Source of the DNA: Pegoplata infirma
Taxonomy: Eukaryota; Arthropoda; Insecta; Diptera; Anthomyiidae
Assembly: GCA_963921195.1 (NCBI GenBank)
Contig: OY992538.1
Coordinates: 55,294,852 to 55,358,851, forward strand
Direction: 5' to 3'
DNA length: 64,000 nucleotides
A program made the position numbers and the translations under genes. The notes beneath the pieces were generated by a model that was given only the letters and a program-made list of their open reading frames with translations, had not been told where the DNA came from and did not search any database. Below are positions 31,890-43,139 of the stretch, in pieces (within the stretch, counting starts at the first letter, position 1; each line of letters opens with the position of its first letter).

Positions 31890-32390
31890 GTAAGTACAGA
31901 TCGAACTCGGGCTCTAATTATATTTGTTTTTACGGTTTAAGTTGAAAAAATGCAAAAGAAAAATTTAATTTCTTAAAATTATAGACTTTTCTGGGTTTCC
32001 AGTCCCGGTTTCAAACACTCCAGTTAGTGTTATCATCAGTAGGATTTTAAATGTCGGCTTGTCTGGTTAATTTGGTACTTTTTTATATCCCCTGAAATAA
32101 TGGTTCTAGAAACTTTAAATGTAGAAATAACATTCCGAAAAAGTACTTCTTAGACAGTTGCGATGCTAAAAGAGTATCCTGAAATAATTGGCATAAACAC
32201 TTTATTTGTGAAATGAGGATCATTAATCGGAACAAAAAAAGTCTCAATTTCGATTCTAAGGGTGCAAAAAGGAGGTAAAAGGAAAAAATTGCTACATTTT
32301 TATAGATTTTGAAATAAAAACCTCTTTTACTCAAAACTTGGCATGTTAAATCCTACAGCAGAACTAAAGAAAATTAGTTATCGATGTAGC
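31890..32390. other. Spacer before the TATCGATA array, repeat-derived
   Basis: It has TTTGGTACTTTTTTATATCC and AAGGGTGCAAAAAGGAGGTA landmarks that resemble the blocks around 18450-18560 and 19200-19330, so it is probably a diverged part of that composite repeat. No gene is seen. Confidence 0.4.
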
Positions 32391-32394
32391 GATA

Positions 32395-34575
32395 ACAAAC
32401 TTTTTTAAAGAAAACTAGCAAAGCAAACTCTTCTAAAGAAATTTAGTTATCGATGTATCGATAGCAAACTTTTCTAAAGAAAACTAACGATAACAAACTT
32501 TTCTAAAAAAAACTTGTTATCGTTAACAAACTTAAAGAAAACAAGTTATCGATAGCAAACTTTTCTAAAGAAAACTAACGATAACAAACTTTTCTAAAAA
32601 AAACTTGTTATCGTTAACAAACTTTTCTTAAGCAAACTTGTTATCGATAACAAACTTTTCTAAAAAAAATTTGTTATCCATAACAAACTTTTCTTAAGAA
32701 AACTAGTTATCGATAACAAACTTTTTTTAAGGAAAACTAGTTATCGATAACAAAGTTTTCTAAAGAAAACTAGTTATCAATAACAAACTTCTCTAAAGGA
32801 AATTAGTTATCGATAACACACTTTCTAAAGAAAACTAGTTTTCGATAACAAACTTTTCTAAGGAAAACAAGTTATCGATAACGAACTTTTCTCAAGAAAG
32901 TTTGTTATCGATAACAAATTTTTCTAAAGAAAGCTAGTTATCGATAACAAACTTTTTTTAAGAAAACTAGTTATCGATACCAAACTTTTCTAAAGAAAAC
33001 GTTATCGATAACAAACTTTTCTAAAGAAATGTAGTTTTAAATAACAAACTTTTCTAAAAAAAAACTAGTTATCGATAACCAACTTTCCTTAGAAAGGAAA
33101 CTAGTTATCGATAACAAACTTTTTTAAGCAAAATAGTTATCATTAACAAAACTTGTCATCGATAACAAACTTTTCTAAAAAAAACTTGTTATCGATAACA
33201 AGTTTTCTTTAGAAAAGTTTGTTAATGATAACTATTTTGCTTAAGAAAAGTTTGTTATCGATAACTAGTTTCCTTTTCTAAAAAAAACTTGTTATCGAAA
33301 AAAAACTTTTCTAAAGATCACTTGATATCGATAACAATCTTTTCTAGAGAAAACTAGTTATCGACAACAAACTTTTCTAAGGAAAACTAATTATCGATAA
33401 CAAACTTTTCTAAAGAAAACTAGTTATCGATAACAAACTTTTTTAAAAAAAAAACCTGTTATCGTTAACAAACTTTTCTAAAGAAAACTAGTTATTGAAA
33501 ACAAACTTTTCTTAAGAAAACCAGCTATCGATAACAAACTATTCTAAAGAAAACTTGCCATCAATAACAAAATTTTTCAAAGAAACTAGTTATCGATAGC
33601 AAATTTTTCTAAAGAAAACTTGTTATCGATAACAAACTTTTCTAAAGAAAACTAGTTATCGATAACAAGCTTTTTCTTAAAAAAAAGGTTTTCGATAACA
33701 AACTTTTCTTGATAAAACTAGTTATCATATCAATAAAATTTTTTTTTGAAGAAACTAGCTATCGATAATAAACTTTTCTAAAGAAAACTAGTGATCGATA
33801 AAAAAAACTTTTCTAAAAAAAACTTGTTATCGATAACAAACTTTTCTAAAGAAAACTTGTCGATTACAAACTTTTCTAAAGAAAACTTATTACCGATAAC
33901 AAACTTTTCTAAAGAAAACTTGTTATCGATAACAATCTTTTCTAGGGAAAACTAACAAACCTTTCTAAATAAAACTAGTCATCGATAAAAAACGTTTCTA
34001 ATGAAAACAAGTTATCGATAGCAAACTTTTCTAAAGAAATCTAGTTATAGACAACAAACTTTTCTAAAGAAAGGAAAACTAGTTATCGATAACAAACTTT
34101 TCTGAAGAAAACTAGTTATCGATTACAAACTTTTCTTAAAAAGGAAACTAGTTATCAATAACAAACTTTTGCTAAAGCAAAATAGTTATCATTAACAAAA
34201 TTTTCTAAATAAAACTAGTTATCGATAATAAACTTTTCTAAAGAAAACAAGATATCGGTAGCAAAATTTTCTAAAGAAAACTTGTTATCGATAACAAACT
34301 TTTCTTAAGAAAACTTGTTATCAATAACAATCTTTTGTAAAGAAAACTTATCGCTAACAAACTTTTCTAAAGAAAACTTGTTATCGATAACAAACTGTTC
34401 TAAAGAAAACTAGTTATCGATAAAAAAAAACTTTTCTAAAGATAACTTGTTACCGATAACATACTTTTCTAAAGAAATTTTGTTATCGATAACAAACTTT
34501 TCTAAAGTCAACTAAATATCGCTAACAAACTTTTCTAAAGAAAACTTGTTATCGATAACAAACTTTTCTAAAGTA
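32395..34575. repeat. 33-bp satellite with TATCGATA in each unit
   Basis: The unit is CTAGTTATCGATAACAAAC plus TTTTCTAAAGAAAA. By eye there are about thirty exact TATCGATA octamers and many one-base variants. A short segment near 33185-33275 is inverted. TATCGATA is the known DRE site of the DREF factor in Drosophila, and CGATA is the core bound by BEAF-32. The array is 2.3 kb upstream of the first receptor exon found. A small second array is at 43645-44155. Confidence 0.93.
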
Positions 34576-35640
34576 TAAAAACCGCGTTTTTCTTTAAAAA
34601 ATATTTTTTTTTTTAAGAAATTTCCTGCCTTTAATTAAATGTCCTTCACTTTTTCTATTCATGACGTATAGTTTATAATCTATTGTATGGAAGTAATATT
34701 ATCTTTGAAAATGATAAGAACCTTGAATTCTTATTTTATCATTCTGGACCAAAGACTACTGTTTTTTTTTATTTTTAACTAAAAATAAATTTAATGTGTT
34801 TTTCTGGTGTTAGTTGTTGATAATCTCGTCAAAAAGAGTTAAAAAATGAACAAGAATTTATAATTTTTAAATAAAAAATATAAGTGAACGGAAGTGAAAA
34901 GAATATTAAAATAAATCTCAAATCAATTAAACAATTTTTCAATATGTTTCATGCAACATTATTTGTAATATATTTAAAAAAATCAAATTTAAAAAGAAAT
35001 AATGCGGCAAGTGTAAGTTTTAAATAAAAATTAAAAAAAAATATTGAATTTGGGAGAGTGACTTCGTGTTTGTAATAAATGTTATAAAAATTAGTAAAAT
35101 TTCTACAGGAAGATAAATAAAAAATCTGCTAAAAATCTAATTTTCACAAAAAATGTTTGCTAAATTTCTGTTGAATGAAATTGCTACACTTTTTTCTAAT
35201 TTTTTTTTACTTACATATTTTTTTACTTACATATTTTTTTGAGTGTAAACTGGTACAGTGATAGAAAACGTAAAATATTTTGAAAAATTTTGTAAAAACT
35301 TTTCCATTTATAGTTATTGTTTAGAAAGTTCATACACATGCCTTCAAAAAATCCCTTTTAATGTTTATTATTAAAATAATTTTGTTTAAAGAAAATTAAA
35401 CACTTTGCTTACGGAAGATTTATTTTATATTTCACCGTCTGTCTACACGTAGAAAATCAATTAAAAATAATTTCAATTTTGTTTTACCAAAAAAAAAAAA
35501 ATTGTCTATAACAAAATGTTAAAAGAGGAAAAAAACCAAAATAAATGATTTAAATTTAAGTTTATTATATATTTTAATATAACTATAATTGTTAACAATT
35601 AAAAGTTATCGACCATTACGGATTACGGGTTTTTGAACTT
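34576..35640. other. AT-rich spacer, nothing recognised
   Basis: About 1 kb without paired repeats or coding potential that I can support. A mini-me-like start (AACAAACTTAAATTCGGCCT) follows at about 35654-35700 and dies out into A/T runs. Confidence 0.45.
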
Positions 35641-35774
35641 TGAAAAAAAAAAAAACAAACTTAAATTCGGCCTTGACGATTGTATGGGTACCCTTCTCAA
35701 TGTAAAAAAGTTTACTGCAAAAAATTTTTTTTTGAAAAAAAATGTTTGAAAAAAATTTTGTAAAAGAACTACAC

Positions 35775-36550
35775 CATTTCCATTTGTATTTTAAAAATTT
35801 TCCAATGTATTTTAAAATTGTCCAAATTGATTTTAAATTTGTCCAAATGAATTTTAAAATTTTCCAAATGTATTTTAAAATTGTCCAAATGTATTTTAAA
35901 ATTGTCCAAATATATTTTAAAATTGTCCAAATTAATTTTAAAATTGTCCAAATGTATTTTAAAATTGTCCAAATACATTTTAAAATTGTTCAAATGTATT
36001 TTAAAATTGTCCAAATGTATTTTAAAATTGTCCAAATAAATTTTCAAACTGTCAAAATGTATTTTAAAATTGTCCAAATGTAGTTTAAAATTTTTCAAGT
36101 GTATTTTAAAAATTTCAAAATGTATTTTAAAATTGTCCAATTGTATTTTAAAATTTTGCAAATGTATTTTAAAATTGTCCAAATGCAGTTTAAAATTGTC
36201 CAAATGTATTTTAAAATTGTCCAAATGTATGTATTTTCAAAAGTTTCCAAATGTATTTTAAAATATTCTACATAGAATTATACATAGAATATTTTAAAAT
36301 ACATTTGGAAAGTTTTAAAATACAATTGGAAAATTTTAAAATACATTTGGACAATTTTAAATTATATTTGGACAATTTTAAACTACATTTTGACAATTTT
36401 AAAATACATTTGGACAATTTTGAAAATACATTTGGAAATTTTAAAATATATTTGGACAATTTTAAAATACATTTGGAAATTTTTAAAATACATTTGGAAA
36501 ATTTTTAACTACATTTGGACAATTTTAAAATACATTTGGACAGTCTTAAA
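35775..36550. repeat. 21-bp satellite, inverted about a centre near 36280
   Basis: About 23 units of TGTATTTTAAAATTGTCCAA reading rightward, then about 12 reading leftward, around AGAATTATACATAGAATATT. As 21 is a multiple of three, both strands show long open frames of seven-residue repeats (YFKIVQM and DNFKIHL); these have no start context or non-repeat flanks. Confidence 0.92.
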
Positions 36551-37502
36551 ATACATATCGTCGCTGCTCCGTCGTGATTTGGTATGTGACATTTTTGGAT
36601 TTTTTTTTTATTGCATAATATGAAACCTCTATAGGGCATCCGTCTGCCCACTAAACCGTTTAGCGATATCTTGAATGGTTTGGAAGTTAGCAAAAGTAGC
36701 TATGTGAAATCCATATGAAAATGTTCCGAAAAAAAATGGTATGTGTAGTTAAAAACAAGTTTTTGTTAAGAAAACTTTTGCAAATATAAACATTTTTGCT
36801 TAAAATTTTTAACATAACGGTTTTAGGCATGCTTACATACTATACTAAAAAATTAAGTATGAGATCACATTTTAAAGGGATGCTGCCATTATAAAAAAAC
36901 GATTTTTCGCGATTTTCAAAAAAAAAGTTATATGTATCTAAAAAGTTTTTTTGCAGAAATTAATTACATACATTAGTCTTTTCATACACATGAAATCAAT
37001 TCGGAAAATTAATTATAGGGTTGCAAAAAAAACGCAAAATCATTAAAATATGAGAAAAATCGCGATTTTCAACATTTTAACGCAAACATTTTTATCCAAA
37101 TTTGTACTATTATATCGTTATGAGTCTAATTCCCATTTCCCATACCAAACAAATTTGCATTTGTAAAAGAAGAATTTTTTTAATAAAAAAACTGCAACAA
37201 AATGTGCATAACTTTAACGATGATTTCCATGAAAACTGTTCCATTGATTCAAAAACGGACTTCACCATTGAAATAAGCATGCCCCAATTATATAGAAATG
37301 ATGGTCAGATCTCATGGCACAAATTTCAGGAACATTTTTTTGAGTAAAATTTTTTCGCTAAAAAAAACAAAATTCATTGAAGCAACAGCACTTGGATGCA
37401 GATTTGTACAAAATATGGGATTTAAAAGTGTATTTACTATCACTTTAATGAATATGACATTTTTTTGCACTATTATTAAATTTTATAACTTAAGTTCTAT
37501 GA
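36551..37502. other. Middle segment of the FB-like element
   Basis: Unique-looking AT-rich sequence beginning CTGCTCCGTCGTGATTTGG. Open frames of 81 and 99 codons at 37102-37347 and 37298-37597 have no recognisable domain and run into the neighbouring MITE, so I do not call them genes. Confidence 0.5.
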
Positions 37503-38173
37503 CCCAGCAAAAACTTGGTAATGACACATCATTACCATTCGAATTACCTTTATCATTACCATTACCATTATCATTACTGACAGAAAATTACCTTTAGCAT
37601 TATTTTGAAATGTAAAATAAGGACTTATTAATAATGACTTACATAAGTCATTACACTCAAAGAACTGTAAAACAATTTGTCATAAAAGTTCGTCCAATGA
37701 AACTTTTTAATGAAGTTTTCATAAATATTATGAAAATTTTCATAAATATAATGAAATATTTCATAAATACTATGAATATTTATGAAACATTTCATAAATG
37801 TAATGAAACAGTTTCATTGGACGAACTTTTATGATGAGTTTCATTATATTAATGAAGCTTTTTCTCTGTGTGTACAATAAAATAAAAAAATTTCAGAACT
37901 AGATTTTTACTTTTTGACTCACTGTACATTATTTTGAATAAATATAAAATAAAATTAAATATTTTTTTATTTTTTTAAATTTTTTTTTTAAATAATTTTT
38001 TCATTACATATAAGTATATATGTAATTAGTTATTAATACTGGTTTGATAATCATTACATTTGGCACATTTGCTTGTAAATGTAATGGGAAAGGTAATTCG
38101 AATCAGAAGTAGTTATAACTTTTGAATTTCCCATTACACATTTCATTACTTGGTAATGCAAGTTTTTGCTGGG
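37503..38173. mobile_element. MITE with CCCAGCAAAAACTTG ends
   Basis: CCCAGCAAAAACTTGGTAAT at 37503 pairs with ATTAC...CAAGTTTTTGCTGGG ending at 38173. The two flanking bases are GA on both sides. Inner repeats of CATTACCATTACC type appear at both ends. Its ends resemble the TA-flanked elements at 1104 and 48214, though here the flank is GA, not TA. Confidence 0.78.
37680..37835. repeat. Hairpin nested in the MITE
   Basis: CATAAAAGTTCGTCCAATGA at 37680 is the complement of TCATTGGACGAACTTTTATG ending near 37835, and the pairing goes on through AACTTT/AGTTTC into TTTCATAAAT words. The stem is over 24 bases without mismatch at the outer end. Confidence 0.8.
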
Positions 38174-38734
38174 GAACAAAAACGGTCATGTGTATAAAAA
38201 TGTCCAAAAATAAAAAAATTAATACCAAAAATGTTCCAACAAAATGTGTTATGTGTAGTTTTTTATGTAATTCGTTAATATCTTCGTTTTAGCTAAAAAA
38301 TCATTCTTTTTTTTGTGGTACACTTCTATAAAACATCTTTATGTATTTTAAAGACGCTTGACTTTTATAAAATATGGCAAAATGGCAAAATAAAACGGTT
38401 TTTTTGCTCTCCTGAAAACTTCATAAAAAACACATACCAAATTACGACGGAGCAGCGACGATATGGACAATTTTAAAATACATTTGGAAAATTTTAAACT
38501 ACATTTGGACAATTTTAAAATACATGTGGACTATTATAAAATTCATTTGGACAATTTTATAATGCATTTGGAAATTTTTAAAATACAATTGGAAATGCTG
38601 TAATATTTTGGGATAAAAAAAAATGAGTTTGCACTTTTTTAAATACATTTTCTGTTTATATATTTCAACCCGCAGCCGAATTAAAGCATTTCGTATTTTA
38701 AGGTTATGTGGAACATTTTTCCTTATATTTTGGA

Positions 38735-38940
38735 TCATAACTTAAAAACCGCTGAACCGATATCGCTCAAATGCAATAGCAAACTGCTAAGGGCAACAAA
38801 AATTTAATATGTTAAGTTACAGTCATATCTGTGTAGTATTTTGTCAGTGATCGACATTGCAACAGGCAGACGAACATCGCTAGAATGTATTAGAATCGAT
38901 CACTAATTTAATATATACTTATATGGACTTTTGTCATTAA
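38735..38940 (+). mobile_element. Decayed mini-me fragment
   Basis: ATAACTTAAAAACCGCTGAA, CAGGCAGACGAACATCGCTA, AATCGATCACTAATTTAATA and CTTATATGGACTTTTGTCAT follow the order of the mini-me 3' half. The GTCY tract is reduced to a remnant. Confidence 0.55.
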
Positions 38941-39019
38941 CTTTTAACGCTTGTGATATTTTACTAATTTCGCAATAACATTTTTATTTGTAAACTAGGT
39001 GGTACCTGTGAATGTAGAT

Positions 39020-41100
39020 TAAGGGTGTTCTTAACAGTAAGGGAAAAATTTAAAATGTTTTAATTGCTTTACACTGGGCAGAATTTTGTTCCTTTGTACT
39101 AAAAACTTAATAATAAAAAATTTGAAGTTAATCCGATAACTTTAAGTGGACGCGGAATCGACCTGAAGTTTGAATAACGGATTACAAGGGGAAAAAATGA
39201 CTTTTTACTCATTTTCTCAATTTTTTCGATATTTTAAGTTAAGTTTGAATTCAAATGGTTAAAGAATTGTGGAGTACATTACCTTTGTAATAAGGCAATA
39301 AAAACTAAAATCGGTTAAAAATTAGCAAAGTTATTACAACTGCCCCAGGCAAATAGCGTGTGGCAGACCACTTGATCAAAGATTTCGAGTTCCATTTTTG
39401 AAATTGATTGAAATTATCTACTATAGCAACATTTTTTTATTCTTTAAGTCCCAATGTACTAAAGTGATAAGCATTTTTCATATTGTGTTATGCTAAATTG
39501 TTTTAAATAAATGGTAAAAAGGTGTTAATTTTTCAACCCTGTTTTCAAATCTACAATTTAAAATTTTTATTTATTTTGGCAAATAAAATTTAAAAAATTG
39601 ACCATTGGACTATAGAATTTTGTTAAGCACATATAAGGGAATAAAAACTACAAAAGCTGTAGACATTCCTTTTTTCATTCGGCTAGTTCAGCGATTTTAT
39701 TTCGACGGATTTCGAGATAATAGTGATTTTGGTAACTTTTTTAGCTTTTAGTTAATTTTTTTATTATTTTTTAACAAACCTCATATGTTTTCTACCGAAT
39801 TATTGCAGCATAATATAGAATACTTCAATTCCTTTAATATGAGCGGAATTGAGACATGAAAAATTGACCCAATTAAAGGTCAAAGGTCAAATTTTAGAAG
39901 AATTTAAATTTTTAAAGGTTAACAATTTTTTTGAGCGGATATTAATGAAACTCCTCGATGTTGTTTTAATATGATTAAACGTAAATGGATTATTATTAAA
40001 ATTCAGAAAATTAACCCTTAAGTGCTATTGGGGTCTATATTTTTTTTTTTATTTAATGGAGAAAATATAAGTATATTATTTCAAGGGTCATATAGACCCC
40101 AACAGCACTTAAGGGTTAATGTTCTGAATTTTTATAAGCCATTAATTTTTACATCTTATTAAAATAACATTTAGGAGTTTCATTAATATCCGCTCGAAAA
40201 ATCTGTAAATCTTTAAAAATTCAAATTCTTCTTAAATTTGACCTTTGACCTTGAACTGGGTCAATTTTTCATATCTCAATTTTGCCTTGATTAAAGGAAT
40301 TGAAGTATTCTATATCGATTTGTAGTAATTCGGTAGAAAACATACGAAGTTTGTTAAAAAAAATAAAAAAATTAACTAAAAGCTAAAAAAGTTACCAAAA
40401 TCACTATTATCTCGAAATCCGCCGAATTAAAATCGCTAAACTAGACGAACGAAAAAAGGAATGTCTACAATTTTTGTAATTTTTATTCCCTTATATGTGC
40501 TTAACAAAATCCTATGGTCCAATGGTCGATTTTTTAAATTTTATTTGCCTAAAAAAAATAAAATTTAAAATTGGAGATTTGAAAACAGGGCTGAAAAATT
40601 TGGACCTTTTTAACATTAATTTAATTCAAGTTAGCATAACACAATATGAAAAATACCTATCACCTTAGTACATTGGGAAGTAAAGAATAAAAAAATGTTG
40701 CTATAGTAGATAATTTCAATCAATTTCAAAAATTGAGCTCGAAATCTTTGATCAAGTGGTCTGCCACACGTTAGTTGCCTGGGGCAGTTGTAATAACTTG
40801 GCTGATTTTTAACCGATTTTAGTTTTTATTGCCTTATTACAAAGGTAATGTACTCCACATCACAATTCTGTAACCATTTGAATTCAAACTTAACTTTAAA
40901 TATCGAAATAACTGAGAAAATGAGTAAAAAGTCATTTTTTCCCCTTGTAATCCGTTATTCAAACTTCAGGTCGTTTCCGCGTCCACTTAAAGTTATCCGA
41001 TTAACTCCAAATTTTTTATTATTAAGTTTTTAGGACAAAGGAACAAAATTCTGCCCAGTGCAACACAAAAATCCGAAATAAAAAAATAAGAACACCCTTA
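39020..41100. mobile_element. 2.1-kb perfect-design foldback with ATGTAGAT duplications
   Basis: The ends are TAAGGGTGTTCTTA and its complement. The exact 8-bp duplication ATGTAGAT is at 39012-39019 and 41101-41108, a hAT-like footprint. Left arm about 39020-40043, right arm about 40089-41100, loop of about 45 bases. The arms look over 90 percent identical by eye over most of their length (for example CAGGTCGATTCCGCG / CGCGTCCACTTAAAG blocks). No coding frame. Transcription through it would give a stem of about 1 kb. Confidence 0.92.
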
Positions 41101-41108
41101 ATGTAGAT

Positions 41109-42870
41109 ATGTTAAGGGAACCATAATGAGTAATTCTGCAAAGGCACAGCGCAAATAGTCTCATTATCTCATGGTAAGGAACGTGCAAAGTTGAAAAATG
41201 TAAAAAAATCGCTTGATACTCTCATGAAATTTTTCGTTCAAAGTTCCATATTGTTGGGTGCGTTAAAGCTATTAATCCAGATTTAATACCGTTTAATCAG
41301 TAGACTTGGGTAATTATTTGGTGTAGGTTCAGTGGATGTGCCATCAATAAGAAAAAAGTTACATGGACCTAAATCTTTGATACCAATTTTTTTCAATTTT
41401 CAATTTTTCGAGGTTTTTTGATTGTATCTTTTGGTGCAAACTGTAATTTTAAAATTCAAATACACATGGTAAAAGCCCTTGTAAATATGCACAATCTGAG
41501 ACTGATTCGAGTGATGTGCTCGCAATAGTTACGAAGCTGCAGCTCTCCAAAGATGGGAACAAAAAACGTGAATTTTTTAAAAAGTCTGTTTTTTGCGAGG
41601 CACACTCCCAGTTTTATTCCGAATGGTTCCGAATGCTTTGTGAACTTTATAATTTACCATTTCCCACTTGATTTACAAACGCACCCAAAAAATATTCAAT
41701 TGCAAAAATTTTATGAACTTTTTAAATTTTTTGCAAAATTTCGATATTTTAGTTTTGCATTATTTGACAGCCAAATGTGCATGGCTGAAAGTTGAACATG
41801 TAGAAACAATGGTATGTGCAAATATAATAAATCATGGAAAGCAACATTGATCAAAAGTTAATATTGGCGATTTCCGCGGTGTTTTCCCGTTTTCACTTTT
41901 TTGTAAGGCACATCCAGGCCGCTTATAGAAATTGGTCGGTGAAAGGCGCGTTTGGTAGTCTTTTTAATTCTCTATCTTCAATTAATTCGCACCCGAAAAA
42001 ATTTAACGTTTAAGCGGTTTTTCGGTGGTTTTAAATTTTTGATACCTTTTTATTTAATGGTTATATAAAATCTTACATTACTTAAATAAAGTAGAAAAGA
42101 AATGTATTTTGATAGATTTTGACATGTCTTATTCAAATAATATTTCAAAATTAGTCCATTGATTTTTGCAGTCGCGAAAATCGCGAAAAATCGCTAAAAT
42201 TTTTTTTAACCTTGATAAAATTAGTAATAACGTTAAAATATTTCGTAATAACCTTAATATTAGCATTATTAATCATACTTTGAATAGTTTCAATATTCAG
42301 TGAAGGACAACACTGTAAAATCAGACATTTAATATTAAAAAAAAAAAATAAATTCAAAATTATTAAATTTTTTTTTCAAAAATGTTCCCTTTAAACCACT
42401 GCTGTTTCTTACCTATTAGAGATAGAATAATGGTGTTAACTAAGAATTTGTTGAGATTTTATTAATGCATTTGGTAATATTTTTCTAAAAAAAATAAAAC
42501 CGCTGGAAACATTTTTATTTCCAAAATATTGGAAAATGTGCCGAAAAAAAATTGGTTAAATGCAAATACCTCGATATTTAGCAAAGATTTTATGCATGTT
42601 TGAATATGCATTTTAGCCCTGGGTAAGCATAATACAAAATGGTACGTTTGGTTAACTTCGGATAAAAAATGTAATTTTGACAATTTTTTTAAAAATTTTA
42701 ACTTTAAACCGCCATAGTTTTGGGTGCGATCGCTCAAATTAATGCACGCGGACGGATTTGAATTACTTATTTATAATGTTATTTACCTACAAAGTCTTAT
42801 CAATGTGCCACGAAAAAAAAATAGCAATTTTTTTTTTCTTAAATATTAAAAGTTAATGACAATTGCTCAT
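41109..42870. other. Unclassified repeat related to 25475-27510
   Basis: Landmarks TTTTTCGAGGTTTTTTGATT, TGCGAGGCACACTCCC, CCGCCATAGTTTTGGGTGCG and CTTATCAATGTGCCACGAA have counterparts in the same order at 25860-27460. It is followed at 42871 by a mini-me end. No coding frame is supported. Confidence 0.5.
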
Positions 42871-42963
42871 ATGTACTTTATGGGGTCTCAGACCGATACT
42901 TCCAAGAGTTACACACGAAATGACGAACTTATATATACCCTCTAACACTAATTGTAGGGTATA
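42871..42963 (+). mobile_element. mini-me 3'-end fragment
   Basis: ATGTACTTTATGGGGTCTCA, GAGTTACACACGAAATGACG and the end hairpin ATACCCTCTAACACTAATTG with TAGGGTAT. Only the last part of the element is preserved. Confidence 0.7.
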
Positions 42964-43139
42964 CAAACGAGAAAATATTTGGAGGTTTACAAACAATAAA
43001 TAATATAAACAAGATTTTATAAATATTAGGAAGATTTAAAAATCATTAAAGACATAATAAAATTATACACAGTAGTTTAATAATAAGTATTTGTAAAATG
43101 AAATAAAATGCACAACTTTCATTTTTGATGCTAAAAACT

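Larger units (their letters stand above)
35775..38590. mobile_element. FB-like foldback element with 21-bp unit arms
   Basis: A 21-bp unit (TGTATTTTAAAATTGTCCAAA) runs in one direction at 35775-36275, then inverted at 36290-36550. The inverted array ends at ATATCGTCGCTGCTCCGTCG (36548). The complement of this boundary occurs at 38437-38464, followed by a few more units to 38590. Between the two boundaries lies about 1.9 kb with two nested elements. Long arms of short tandem units around a middle segment is the design of Drosophila FB elements. There is no transposase. Confidence 0.78.

Noticed and set aside
37102..37597. Frames of 81 and 99 codons in the FB-like element
   Set aside because: No domain is recognisable, they overlap in different frames, and one runs across the end of a MITE. 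A coding role cannot be excluded without expression data.
41553..41795. 80-codon open frame in the unclassified repeat
   Set aside because: Part of a repeat with a diverged relative at 25475-27510, where the frame is not kept.
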